DNA of 64,000 nt from Citrobacter sp. Res13-Sevr-PEB04-36 (lineage in GTDB: Bacteria; Pseudomonadota; Gammaproteobacteria; Enterobacterales; Enterobacteriaceae): positions 95,875 through 159,874 of the forward strand of contig NZ_JADABY010000025.1 of assembly GCF_015672735.1 (NCBI RefSeq). The letters run 5' to 3'. The notes under the pieces are model-generated. The model saw only the letters and a list, made by a program, of their open reading frames with translations, was not told the origin of the DNA and did not search any database. The translations under genes and the position numbers were made by a program. Below, piece by piece: positions 48,249 to 56,703 of the stretch. The first letter of the stretch is position 1; each line of letters begins with the position of its first letter.

Positions 48249-49115
48249 ATGACTATGCCCCACTTTCGCCTGGCCCTTATCCCACTGCTCACCGCATTTT
48301 GCCTGCCCGCGTTTGCCCACCTGACAACCGTGAATAAAGTTAAAGAAGCAGAAAGCCTGCTTCCCGCACGCGTAGGCTATGCGGAGCTGGATCTTGCCAG
48401 CGGTGAGATTCTGGAAAGCTATCGTCTGCAAGAGCGTTTCCCGATGATGAGTACATTTAAGGTTTTGCTCTGCGGTGCGGTGCTATCACGCGTTGACGCC
48501 GGGCAAGAACAGCTCGATCGTCGCATCCAGTACAGCCAGCGTGACCTGGTCGAGTACTCGCCGGTAACGGAAAAGCACCTTGCCGATGGTATGACAGTTG
48601 GCGAATTATGCGATGCCGCCATCACCATGAGCGATAACACGGCGGCAAATCTACTGCTTACGGCCATCGGCGGACCGCAGGAATTAACCACCTTTCTGCG
48701 CACGACCGGCGATCAGGTGACCCGGCTCGACCGCCGGGAACCTGAGCTGAATGAAGCCCTGCCCGGTGATGAACGCGATACGACGACACCTGAAAACATG
48801 GCGAAAACGTTGCGCCAGCTGCTCACCGGCAAAATCTTGACGACGACATCACAGCAGCAACTCACCCACTGGATGGTGACGGATAAAGTCGCGGGGCCGC
48901 TGTTACGCTCAGTGCTTCCGACGGGCTGGTTTATTGCCGATAAAACCGGTGCCGGGGCGCGCGGATCTCGCGGCATTGTTGCGGCGTTAGGACCGGATGG
49001 TAAACCTTCCCGTATCGTGGTGATTTACTTAACCGACAGCCAGGCAACGATGGATGAACGAAACAAGCAGATTGCGGGGATTGGGGCGACGCTGATCCAA
49101 CACTGGGATGAGTAA
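48249..49115 (+). CDS. Class A beta-lactamase, TEM-like (GIL-1-type)
   Basis: A 288-residue periplasmic serine beta-lactamase with a signal peptide ([23 protein letters not shown]). Catalytic motifs at Ambler positions: S70-TFK in MMSTFK, S130-D-N in MSDN, E166 in REPELN, and K234-T-G in DKTGAG. Cys77 and Cys123 for the TEM-type disulfide are kept. Long blocks equal TEM-1 ([36 protein letters not shown]). Gly238 and Ala240 argue for a narrow, penicillinase-type spectrum rather than ESBL. Divergence from TEM-1 is about a quarter of residues by eye, fitting the GIL-1 enzyme of Citrobacter gillenii as I remember it. Start at 48249 has AAGG six bases upstream and aligns with TEM's MSIQHFRVALIP; ATGs at 48198 and 48243 are poorer. 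Confidence 0.93.
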   Translation: MTMPHFRLALIPLLTAFCLPAFAHLTTVNKVKEAESLLPARVGYAELDLASGEILESYRLQERFPMMSTFKVLLCGAVLSRVDAGQEQLDRRIQYSQRDLVEYSPVTEKHLADGMTVGELCDAAITMSDNTAANLLLTAIGGPQELTTFLRTTGDQVTRLDRREPELNEALPGDERDTTTPENMAKTLRQLLTGKILTTTSQQQLTHWMVTDKVAGPLLRSVLPTGWFIADKTGAGARGSRGIVAALGPDGKPSRIVVIYLTDSQATMDERNKQIAGIGATLIQHWDE

Positions 49116-49210
49116 AATTGCCTCAAGACAACGGTATGTTGTTACGCGTGCCGACGAAAATGTGAAAAATCAGGGACCGGAGCTGATTCATCTGTAGTAA
49201 ATCACGCGAT

Positions 49211-49254
49211 TCCCCGTTGTTCTGTCTTCTCTTAAGACATCATGTCAACGGGGA
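49211..49254. repeat. Nested inverted repeat between bla and the small ORF
   Basis: TCCCCGTTG (49211-49219) pairs with CAACGGGGA (49246-49254); inside it GTCTT and AAGAC form a second small stem. There is no T-run. It may be a cruciform or a structured RNA element and marks the 3' side of bla. Confidence 0.45.
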
Positions 49255-49271
49255 TGCGGAAGCATTCAGAC

Positions 49272-49484
49272 TCAGTGATGTCGCAGTTGTCCATCGCTAT
49301 GTTTAGGTCCGATACGACCAGCTTCTATCAGAATTTCCTCTATGAGCTCTTCAAGGCATGCCTTGCCATGATGATCGCAGACAAGATGCACCTGCCGGGA
49401 AATTTCTTCAGGTTTCATACCATCGCATAATGCAGCCTTCAGCATTAAGGTGGCCCATCGCTTTGCTTCAGAGTGAGTTAACAT
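49272..49484 (-). CDS. Small hypothetical protein
   Basis: A 70-residue cytosolic, charged, probably all-helical protein (MLTHSEAKRWATLMLKAAL, GMKPEEISRQVHLVCDHH, LEELIEEILIEAGRIG). GGGAGGAG directly precedes the ATG, which supports translation. The family is not recognised. It lies within the accessory island, opposite in strand to its neighbours. Could be a small regulatory or toxin-antidote-type protein, but no partner is visible. Confidence 0.6.
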   Translation of the reverse strand: MLTHSEAKRWATLMLKAALCDGMKPEEISRQVHLVCDHHGKACLEELIEEILIEAGRIGPKHSDGQLRHH

Positions 49485-49876
49485 GACTCCTCCCGATATT
49501 TGATACCTGTATAAGCGTAGCTGGCTGGATGTGAATCACCTGGCTTTTTGTCCGCAGTATAAGTTTAACGGACGTTGAGAAGGTCGGCATATCGGGGGGG
49601 TAGTGAGGCGACAGCACCTCTTGTGTTATCGGTCACTGTAGTTGGATTCCTTAGCCCCCTGCCATGTCACTCTCACGTTTTCTTTAACCAGTGGTTGCAT
49701 CCATCAGTTGCCCTCACAGCAAAAACGTATTGCACCCTGTGATAAATCAAAACGAATACGTATGCTGGTACAACCCGACCAAATCGGTTAAAAACAAAAT
49801 TAAGACATAAGGTTTACTAAAAAGAGAGCTGAGTAACTGGCTTAAAATTTGGACTATGCATTAAGGAAATTGATGG
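49485..49876. other. Gene-free region within the island
   Basis: 392 bases between the small ORF and the GNAT gene, AT-rich in its right half. I see no ORF with a good start, no terminator-quality hairpin and no insertion-sequence ends. It must contain the divergent promoters of both genes. A run of seven G occurs near 49593-49599. Confidence 0.55.
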
Positions 49877-50425
49877 ATGGCAATAACCACGCTCATAACA
49901 GAACGCCCGTTACTTAAACCGCTAATCGCAGAAGATGCTGTTCAGATTCAGAAGCTCTACCCACGCTGGGAGATCGTTCGCTATATGGTCGCGTCAGTAC
50001 CATGGCCCTATCCTGATAATGGTGCTGAGAAATACGTCAATAACGTTGCCCTGCCTGATATGGCAAAAGGAATTGCCTGGTTTTGGACTATCAGACGCCG
50101 TGAGGTACCTGACGACCTAATGGGTCTGATTTGTCTTTATGACGTTGAGGATAATAACCGTGGATTCTGGCTGGCGCCGGAATATCAGGGGCTGGGCTAC
50201 ATGCGTGAGGCCAGTATTGCGGCTACTGATTACTGGTTCAACACGCTGAATAAGCCACTGTTGCGTGCACCGAAGGCATCCCTCAATAGCCGTTCCCGGC
50301 GTATTTCAGCCAGTAGCGGCATGCGACTCATCAGGATAGAAAAGAAAGAGTATGTCAGCGGTATGCTGGATTCCGAGTTGTGGGAGATCACCAGAGACGA
50401 ATGGAATGCTCGCCAGAAAAACTGA
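49877..50425 (+). CDS. GNAT acetyltransferase
   Basis: A 182-residue GNAT-family enzyme of the RimJ/RimL group: LITERPLLKPLIAEDAVQI near the N-terminus, a beta-strand FWLAPEYQGLGYMREASIAA with the acetyl-CoA loop, and RSRRISASSGMRLIR in place of the usual N-x-AS motif. Substrate unknown; it could act on a protein N-terminus or a small toxin/drug. AAGGAA stands 9 bases before the ATG. It lies in the accessory segment between ydbH and ldhA, which makes a resistance-associated role possible, but nothing shows it. Confidence 0.8.
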   Translation: MAITTLITERPLLKPLIAEDAVQIQKLYPRWEIVRYMVASVPWPYPDNGAEKYVNNVALPDMAKGIAWFWTIRRREVPDDLMGLICLYDVEDNNRGFWLAPEYQGLGYMREASIAATDYWFNTLNKPLLRAPKASLNSRSRRISASSGMRLIRIEKKEYVSGMLDSELWEITRDEWNARQKN

Positions 50426-50739
50426 TATGAGCCATAGAATGTCCGTGAGATGATCAGAATGAATGGAGCGAACAAGCGCGGGCAACCTGGTCCGCTGTCA
50501 ACGTAAAACAAGTCATTCCCAAATCTGCCCAACATACCCAAAGGTAGCAATGCTTAACGGCAGCACACCCAAAAGAGTACATATACTAAGACTAGCGCTT
50601 TAAATCCAGCAGTGTGCCCACATTAAGAAGAGATGCTCTAGAATTATTCATTATATCTATGACTATCAATTATTTTTTGGATTTTGTAAAATAATTTGAA
50701 TTGGATTAATGTGATTTCAGAATCACTGGAGAAAGTCTT
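50426..50739. other. Region before ldhA with the right island repeat
   Basis: 314 bases between the GNAT gene and ldhA. It holds the right copy of the island repeat (50615-50661), an AT-rich promoter zone, and the hairpin GTGATTTCAGAATCAC (50711-50726) directly before the ldhA ribosome-binding site; E. coli ldhA has a similar small hairpin at the same place as I recall it. No other gene is seen. Confidence 0.6.
50615..50661 (+). repeat. Right copy of an imperfect direct repeat flanking the bla island
   Basis: About 47 bases beginning TGCCCACATTAAGAAGAG; it matches 48147-48193 in direct orientation. The two copies enclose the beta-lactamase, small ORF and GNAT genes, a segment of about 2.4 kb that is absent from the K-12 ydbH-ldhA junction. 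Confidence 0.6.
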
Positions 50740-51729
50740 ATGAAACTCGCCATCTACAGTACAAAACAGTACGACAAAAAGTACCTGCAACAGGTTAACG
50801 AGGCTTTTGGTTTTGAACTTGAATTTTTTGACTTTCTGCTGACCGAGAAAACAGCCAAAACAGCCCATGGCTGCGAAGCTGTGTGTATCTTCGTCAACGA
50901 CGATGGCAGTCGCCCGGTTCTGGAAGAGCTGAAAAAGCACGGCGTGAAATACATCGCCCTGCGATGCGCCGGATTCAATAACGTCGATCTGGACGCCGCT
51001 AAAGAGCTGGGTTTGCAGGTTGTTCGCGTTCCAGCATATTCGCCGGAAGCGGTCGCCGAGCACGCGATTGGAATGATGATGACGCTGAACCGTCGTATCC
51101 ACCGCGCGTATCAACGCACCCGTGATGCTAACTTTTCTCTTGAAGGTCTGACCGGCTTTACCATGTACGGTAAAACCGCGGGGGTGATCGGTACCGGTAA
51201 AATTGGTATTGCCGCACTGCGGATCCTGAAAGGCTTTGGTATGCGCCTGCTGGCGTTTGATCCCTATCCAAGCGCTGCAGCGCTTGAATTAGGGGTTGAG
51301 TATGTTGATCTCAAAACACTGTTTGCGGAGTCGGATGTCATTTCTCTGCACTGCCCGTTAACGCCGGAAAACTATCATCTGCTCAATGAAGAAGCCTTTG
51401 CGCAAATGAAAAGTGGCGTGATGATCGTCAACACCAGTCGCGGAGCTCTGATTGACTCACAGGCCGCAATTGATGCCCTGAAAAACCAGAAAATTGGTTC
51501 TTTGGGTATGGACGTGTATGAAAATGAACGCGATCTGTTCTTTGAAGATAAGTCCAATGATGTTATCCAGGATGACGTATTCCGTCGCTTGTCTGCCTGT
51601 CATAACGTGTTGTTCACCGGGCACCAGGCATTTTTAACGGCCGAAGCGTTAATCAGCATTTCGGAAACGACGTTGCAGAATCTGGCACAAATTTCCAAAG
51701 GCGAAGCCTGCCCGAATGCCCTCTTCTGA
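50740..51729 (+). CDS. ldhA: LdhA, fermentative D-lactate dehydrogenase
   Basis: A 329-residue NAD-dependent D-2-hydroxyacid dehydrogenase that reduces pyruvate to D-lactate in fermentation. NAD fingerprint GTGKIGI at about residues 152-158; catalytic triad by family position: Arg in NTSRGALID, Glu in YENERD and His in FTGHQAFLT. Same length as E. coli LdhA. GGAG precedes the ATG by eight bases. Strong terminator follows. Confidence 0.95.
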   Translation: MKLAIYSTKQYDKKYLQQVNEAFGFELEFFDFLLTEKTAKTAHGCEAVCIFVNDDGSRPVLEELKKHGVKYIALRCAGFNNVDLDAAKELGLQVVRVPAYSPEAVAEHAIGMMMTLNRRIHRAYQRTRDANFSLEGLTGFTMYGKTAGVIGTGKIGIAALRILKGFGMRLLAFDPYPSAAALELGVEYVDLKTLFAESDVISLHCPLTPENYHLLNEEAFAQMKSGVMIVNTSRGALIDSQAAIDALKNQKIGSLGMDVYENERDLFFEDKSNDVIQDDVFRRLSACHNVLFTGHQAFLTAEALISISETTLQNLAQISKGEACPNALF

Positions 51730-51736
51730 AAACGCC

Positions 51737-51765
51737 GCTCCCCTGCAATCGGGGGAGCATTTTCA
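51737..51765 (+). terminator. Intrinsic terminator of ldhA
   Basis: GCTCCCC and GGGGGAGC pair around a seven-base loop, followed by ATTTTC; stands seven bases after the ldhA stop. Confidence 0.85.
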
Positions 51766-51841
51766 GATAACCCCTGATGATAAATCCGAAGATATCATTA
51801 CTATATTGATAGTGTTCCCGTCACGAACGTAGAGAAATTCA

Positions 51842-52261
51842 ATGAAGAAAATTGTCACGTTGATTGCGCTCAGCATGGTTATGGCTGGCTGTGTGAGCAA
51901 TGGAAAAGTTTCCGTTAATCGCGAGCAGTTGCAGCATCACCGTTTTGTTCTGGAGAGCGTGAATGGCAAACCAGTCACCGTCGCAAAAAATCAACCCGAA
52001 TTGAGTTTTGGGGAAAACATGACGGTGTCGGGGAAAATGTGTAATCAATTCACGGGTCAGGGCAAGCTGTCCGACGGCGAATTGAAGGTGAAGGATCTGG
52101 CGATGACCCGCATGATGTGCGCCGACCCACAACTGAACGCACTTGATGGCGTTATCAGCGACGTGTTTAAGCAAGGCGCACAGGTCGATTTGACGGCTGA
52201 CCAGTTAACACTGGCGACAGCAGAACAAACGCTGACGTATAAACTGTCGGACTTAATGTAA
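51842..52261 (+). CDS. hslJ: HslJ, META-domain heat-shock lipoprotein
   Basis: A 139-residue lipoprotein-like protein (signal with MVMAGC, Cys17) whose body is a META/HslJ domain: HHRFVLESVNGKP, PELSFGENMTVSGKMCNQFTGQG, MTRMMCADPQLNALDG. HslJ raises novobiocin resistance and responds to heat in E. coli. Length one residue under E. coli HslJ (140). Convergent with ydbJ, 13 bases apart. Confidence 0.9.
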   Translation: MKKIVTLIALSMVMAGCVSNGKVSVNREQLQHHRFVLESVNGKPVTVAKNQPELSFGENMTVSGKMCNQFTGQGKLSDGELKVKDLAMTRMMCADPQLNALDGVISDVFKQGAQVDLTADQLTLATAEQTLTYKLSDLM

Positions 52262-52274
52262 TAAACGCGGAGGC

Positions 52275-52541
52275 TTAATAGTTCCCGCAACTTCCTGCGG
52301 CAAGCGACTGCTCACTACAGCGTTTGCCGTTAGGTAATGCACACATCCCGATAGCAGAACCATCCAGTTGACGAGCAACCGACAGCGAACCGCCAATCAT
52401 GGCACAGTTAGCTTCACCAGAACCCGACATTGCAGCCTTCATGCCCGGCGCGACGTGCGCGGCCGTCGCCTGCTGAACAGGCTCACTGCTGCAAGCCGAC
52501 AATAATAACGCGGCACACCCTACCCAAAACGCTGCGCGCAT
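52275..52541 (-). CDS. ydbJ: YdbJ, DUF333 lipoprotein
   Basis: An 88-residue lipoprotein with lipobox LSAC (residues 14-17) and the DUF333 motif: EANCAMIGGSLSVARQLDGSAIGMCALPNGKRCSEQSL, in which paired cysteines and GG are conserved. Function unknown. The start MRAAFWVGCAALL at 52541 follows GGGGAG; an in-frame ATG upstream is not needed. Confidence 0.88.
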   Translation of the reverse strand: MRAAFWVGCAALLLSACSSEPVQQATAAHVAPGMKAAMSGSGEANCAMIGGSLSVARQLDGSAIGMCALPNGKRCSEQSLAAGSCGNY

Positions 52542-52761
52542 CTCACTCCCCTCTGAAAAATACCCCAACGACACAGCCCTAAATAATAGGCAGCAGAAAC
52601 ACTGACGTCGAGAGGCAAAATGCGCATTTATGCGCCCTGTTTACATTTTCTGGCAATTTTTTGGCTGCTCCTTTGATCAAACCATTCATTCTGTTTATTG
52701 CAGGGACACAAAAGCGAAAATGTGTCCAGATAGCTTTTGCTAAAATAGAAAGATAATTACA

Positions 52762-52794
52762 GGACTCGCTACCTTAGTGCGAGTCCCTCTTTTT
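52762..52794 (+). promoter_or_regulatory. Terminator-like hairpin in the nifJ leader
   Basis: GGACTCGC (52762-52769) pairs with GCGAGTCC (52779-52786) around a nine-base loop, followed by CTC and TTTTT (52790-52794). This is a typical intrinsic terminator, yet it lies 22 bases upstream of the nifJ ATG and downstream of the candidate -10 TAAAAT (52741-52746). It may be a transcription attenuator. Confidence 0.65.
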
Positions 52795-52815
52795 GCGCAA
52801 TGTAAGGGTGTCAGT

Positions 52816-55800
52816 ATGCAAACAATTGACGGTAATGGTGCGGTTGCCTCAGTCGCATTTCGTACCAGCGAAGTTATCGCCATCTACCCAATTACGCCAA
52901 GTTCAACGATGGCGGAGCAGGCCGATGCCTGGGCCGGTAATGGGCTTAAAAACGTCTGGGGAGATACCCCGCGCGTCGTGGAAATGCAGTCGGAAGGCGG
53001 TGCAATAGCAACGGTTCACGGCGCATTGCAAACCGGTGCGCTCTCTACCTCGTTTACCTCATCGCAAGGCTTATTGCTGATGATCCCAACGCTGTACAAA
53101 CTGGCTGGTCAGTTGACGCCGTTTGTATTGCACGTTGCGGCACGTACGATTGCTACCCACGCGCTGTCGATTTTTGGCGATCATTCCGACGTGATGGCCG
53201 TTCGTCAAACCGGTTGTGCCATGCTGTGCGCCAGCAGCGTTCAGGAAGCGCAGGATTTTGCCCTGATTTCGCACATTGCCACGCTGAAAAGCCGCGTCCC
53301 TTTTATTCATTTCTTTGACGGTTTCCGCACCTCGCATGAAATCAATAAAATCGTGCCGCTGGCCGATGACACTATCCTCGGGCTGATGCCACAGGCCGAG
53401 ATTGATGCCCATCGCGCGCGCGCGTTGAACCCGGAGCATCCGGTGATTCGCGGCACCTCGGCTAACCCGGATACCTATTTCCAGTCCCGCGAAGCCACTA
53501 ACCCTTGGTACAACGCGGTTTACGAAAACGTCGAACAGGCGATGAACGATTTTGCCGCCGCAACGGGTCGCCAGTACCAGCCGTTTGAATACTATGGTCA
53601 TCCGCAAGCAGAGCGCGTCATCATTCTGATGGGCTCCGCTATTGGCACCTGCGAAGAAGTCGTGGAAGAGTTACTCACCCGTGGCGAAAAAGTCGGCGTT
53701 CTGAAAGTGCGCCTGTTCCGTCCCTTCTCTGCCCGACATTTACTGCAGGCATTACCGGAAACCGCACGTAGCGTTGCTGTTCTGGATCGCACCAAAGAAC
53801 CTGGTGCGCAGGCTGAGCCGTTGTATCTGGATGTCATGACCGCACTGGCCGAAGCGTTTAACTGCGGCGAGCGTGAAACATTACCGCGCGTGATTGGTGG
53901 GCGCTATGGCCTTTCCTCGAAGGAGTTTGGCCCGGACTGTGTGCTGGCAGTGTTTAATGAACTCAGCCACGCCAAACCGAAATCACGCTTTACGGTCGGC
54001 ATCTACGATGATGTCACTAACCTGTCACTGCCTCTGCCGGAAAACACCCTACCCGCCACCGCAAAACTCGAAGCCCTGTTTTACGGGCTTGGCAGCGACG
54101 GCAGCGTGTCAGCGACCAAAAACAATATCAAGATTATCGGTAATTCGACGCCGTGGTATGCACAGGGTTATTTCGTCTACGACTCGAAAAAAGCAGGCGG
54201 CCTGACGGTGTCCCACCTGCGTGTCAGCGAGCAACCTATTCGTTCGGCATATCTGATTTCGCAGGCGGATTTTGTCGGTTGCCATCAGTTGCAGTTTATC
54301 GATAAATATCAAATGGCAGAACGCCTGAAGCCAGGTGGTATCTTCCTGCTCAACACGCCGTACAGCGCGGATGAAGTGTGGTCGCGCCTGCCGCAGGAAG
54401 TTCAGGCGGTCCTGAACCAGAAGAAAGCCCGTTTTTATGTGATTAATGCTGCCAAAATTGCCCGAGAGTGCGGCCTGGCTGCACGTATTAACACAGTGAT
54501 GCAAATGGCGTTTTTCCATCTGACACAAATTTTACCAGGCGATAGCGCACTGGCAGAATTGCAGGGAGCTATCGCCAAAAGTTACAGCAGCAAAGGTCAG
54601 GACCTGGTTGAGCGTAACTGGCAAGCACTGGCGCTGGCCCGTGAGTCGGTCGCCGAAGTGGCACTCAAGCCGGTGGATCCGCACAGCGCCAACCGACCAC
54701 CTGTGGTTTCTGATGCTGCACCTGATTTCGTGAAAACAGTTACCGCGGCGATGCTCGCGGGTCTGGGGGACGCTCTGCCCGTCTCCGCGCTGCCGCCAGA
54801 CGGTACATGGCCGATGGGCACCACCCGCTGGGAAAAACGTAATATCGCCGAAGAAATTCCTATCTGGAAAGAGGAACTGTGTACACAGTGCAACCACTGC
54901 GTTGCCGCCTGCCCGCACTCGGCAATCCGCGCCAAAGTGGTCTCCCCGGAAGCGATGGCAGACGCCCCAGCTAGCCTGCATTCGTTGGATGTAAAATCCC
55001 GCGATATGCGCGGTCAGAAATATATTCTGCAGGTCGCGCCTGAAGATTGCACCGGTTGTAATCTGTGCGTCGAAGTTTGCCCGGCGAAAGATCGCCAAAA
55101 CCCGGAAATCAAGGCTATCAATATGATGTCGCGCCTTGAGCATGTTGAAGAAGAAAAAGTTAACTATGACTTCTTCCTCAATCTGCCGGAGATCGATCGC
55201 AGCAAACTGGAACGCATTGATATTCGCACCTCACAGCTGATCACCCCGCTGTTTGAGTATTCCGGTGCCTGCTCAGGCTGTGGTGAGACCCCGTATATCA
55301 AGCTACTTACCCAGCTGTACGGCGACCGCATGCTGATTGCCAACGCGACCGGGTGTTCATCGATTTATGGCGGCAACCTGCCCTCCACACCATATACCAC
55401 CGATGCCAATGGCCGCGGGCCTGCCTGGGCGAACTCACTGTTTGAAGATAACGCCGAGTTTGGTCTGGGCTTCCGCCTGACGGTGGATCAACACCGCGTA
55501 CGTGTCATGCGTCTGTTGGAGCAGTTTGCCGATCAGATCCCGGCTGAACTGAATGATGCCCTGCACGCAGAAGCCACGCCGGAAGTTCGTCGCGAGCAGG
55601 TTGCCGCACTGCGCCAGCATCTACGAGGCGTCGACGGTGCACAGCAACTATTAACTGATGCCGACGCGCTGGTTGAGAAATCAATCTGGCTGATTGGTGG
55701 CGACGGTTGGGCCTACGATATTGGCTTTGGCGGGTTAGATCACGTCCTGAGCCTGACCGAAAACGTCAACATTCTGGTGCTGGATACTCAGTGTTACTCC

Positions 55801-56340
55801 AACACTGGTGGGCAGGCGTCGAAAGCCACGCCGCTTGGCGCGGTCACCAAATTTGGCGAACATGGTAAGCGTAAAGCGCGTAAAGATCTTGGCGTCAGTA
55901 TGATGATGTACGGTCATGTTTACGTCGCACAAATCTCGCTGGGAGCCCAGTTGAACCAGACGGTGAAAGCGATTCAGGAAGCAGAGTCCTACCCGGGCCC
56001 GTCGCTGATTATTGCCTACAGTCCGTGCGAAGAGCACGGCTACGATCTCGCCCTGAGCCACGATCAGATGCGCCAGCTCACGGCCACCGGATTCTGGCCA
56101 CTGTATCGCTTTGATCCGCGTCGTGCTGACGAAGGCAAGCTGCCGCTGGCATTGGATTCTCGCCCACCGTCAGACGCGCTGGCTGAGACTTTGATGAACG
56201 AGCAACGCTTCCGCCGCCTGAATGCACAGCAGCCGGAGGTGGCTGAGCAGTTATGGAAGGATGCGACTGCAGATTTGCAAAAACGCTATGACTTCCTGGC
56301 ACAGCTGGCAGGGAAAGCAGAGAAGAGCAGCACCGATTAA
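52816..56340 (+). CDS. nifJ: NifJ/YdbK, pyruvate:flavodoxin oxidoreductase
   Basis: A 1174-residue homodimeric enzyme that converts pyruvate and CoA to acetyl-CoA and reduces flavodoxin/ferredoxin. Domains in order: PFOR I with YPITPSSTMAEQAD (residues 25-40), domain II, gamma domain, two ferredoxin-type 4Fe-4S clusters (CTQCNHCVAACPHSA; CTGCNLCVEVCP), and a TPP domain (GGDGWAYDIGFGGLDHV, CSGCGETPY). E. coli YdbK has equal length and is soxS-inducible. The start MQTIDGNGAVASVAF at 52816 follows AAGGGTG; the frame's longer ATG at 52777 would sit in the hairpin. Confidence 0.95.
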   Translation: MQTIDGNGAVASVAFRTSEVIAIYPITPSSTMAEQADAWAGNGLKNVWGDTPRVVEMQSEGGAIATVHGALQTGALSTSFTSSQGLLLMIPTLYKLAGQLTPFVLHVAARTIATHALSIFGDHSDVMAVRQTGCAMLCASSVQEAQDFALISHIATLKSRVPFIHFFDGFRTSHEINKIVPLADDTILGLMPQAEIDAHRARALNPEHPVIRGTSANPDTYFQSREATNPWYNAVYENVEQAMNDFAAATGRQYQPFEYYGHPQAERVIILMGSAIGTCEEVVEELLTRGEKVGVLKVRLFRPFSARHLLQALPETARSVAVLDRTKEPGAQAEPLYLDVMTALAEAFNCGERETLPRVIGGRYGLSSKEFGPDCVLAVFNELSHAKPKSRFTVGIYDDVTNLSLPLPENTLPATAKLEALFYGLGSDGSVSATKNNIKIIGNSTPWYAQGYFVYDSKKAGGLTVSHLRVSEQPIRSAYLISQADFVGCHQLQFIDKYQMAERLKPGGIFLLNTPYSADEVWSRLPQEVQAVLNQKKARFYVINAAKIARECGLAARINTVMQMAFFHLTQILPGDSALAELQGAIAKSYSSKGQDLVERNWQALALARESVAEVALKPVDPHSANRPPVVSDAAPDFVKTVTAAMLAGLGDALPVSALPPDGTWPMGTTRWEKRNIAEEIPIWKEELCTQCNHCVAACPHSAIRAKVVSPEAMADAPASLHSLDVKSRDMRGQKYILQVAPEDCTGCNLCVEVCPAKDRQNPEIKAINMMSRLEHVEEEKVNYDFFLNLPEIDRSKLERIDIRTSQLITPLFEYSGACSGCGETPYIKLLTQLYGDRMLIANATGCSSIYGGNLPSTPYTTDANGRGPAWANSLFEDNAEFGLGFRLTVDQHRVRVMRLLEQFADQIPAELNDALHAEATPEVRREQVAALRQHLRGVDGAQQLLTDADALVEKSIWLIGGDGWAYDIGFGGLDHVLSLTENVNILVLDTQCYSNTGGQASKATPLGAVTKFGEHGKRKARKDLGVSMMMYGHVYVAQISLGAQLNQTVKAIQEAESYPGPSLIIAYSPCEEHGYDLALSHDQMRQLTATGFWPLYRFDPRRADEGKLPLALDSRPPSDALAETLMNEQRFRRLNAQQPEVAEQLWKDATADLQKRYDFLAQLAGKAEKSSTD

Positions 56341-56368
56341 TACTTTCAGTTAAGTATTAACCTGGAAT

Positions 56369-56476
56369 AAAAAAAAGCCCGAACAGCTGTTCGGGCTTGT
56401 CAATTTATTCGCTGGCTAATCAGCCCTGAGACAAATAGTCAACGAAAAATAAGAAGTGACAATAAAGGCATATAAC
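56369..56476 (-). ncRNA. micC: MicC small RNA
   Basis: Hfq-dependent antisense RNA of about 108 nt that blocks ompC translation in E. coli and Salmonella. The 5' seed starts GTTATATGCCTTTATTGTC and is complementary to the ompC leader; the 3' end is a perfect intrinsic terminator (GCCCGAAC-AGCT-GTTCGGGC, 56377-56396, then a run of eight U). The middle differs from K-12, as expected for a loop region. Position between nifJ and ompN, divergent from ompN, is the same. A -10 TATTCT and -35 TATACA are at the right distances. Confidence 0.88.
56377..56396. terminator. Shared terminator stem of micC and nifJ
   Basis: This perfect 20-base palindrome ends MicC leftwards with a strong U-run and lies 37 bases after the nifJ stop. 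Rightwards it lacks a good T-run, so its effect on nifJ is likely weaker. Confidence 0.75.
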
Positions 56477-56703
56477 CCGCGCAGAATATCCCAACAAAAT
56501 TAACTTGTATAATTTTTATTTTATATATTTAACCATTAATTCATTCATCATAATTATCATCATTTCCGTGGAATTATTTGCTTAAGGTTTTACTCAAGGC
56601 GTAACAATTCATATTTATCTCTTTACGGAACTTCTCCTTTAGCATGCTTTTACTCCCTACATGGGTAGTCACAGGTTAATAAAAAAACTAAAGGATTATT
56701 TCA

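Noticed and set aside
48249..49115. ESBL-type substitutions in the beta-lactamase
   Set aside because: Positions equivalent to 164, 238 and 240 show Arg, Gly and Ala, so no extended-spectrum signature is seen.
48147..50661. Transposon or integron carrying bla
   Set aside because: No transposase, integrase, terminal inverted repeat or attC-like structure was found; only the imperfect direct repeats remain.
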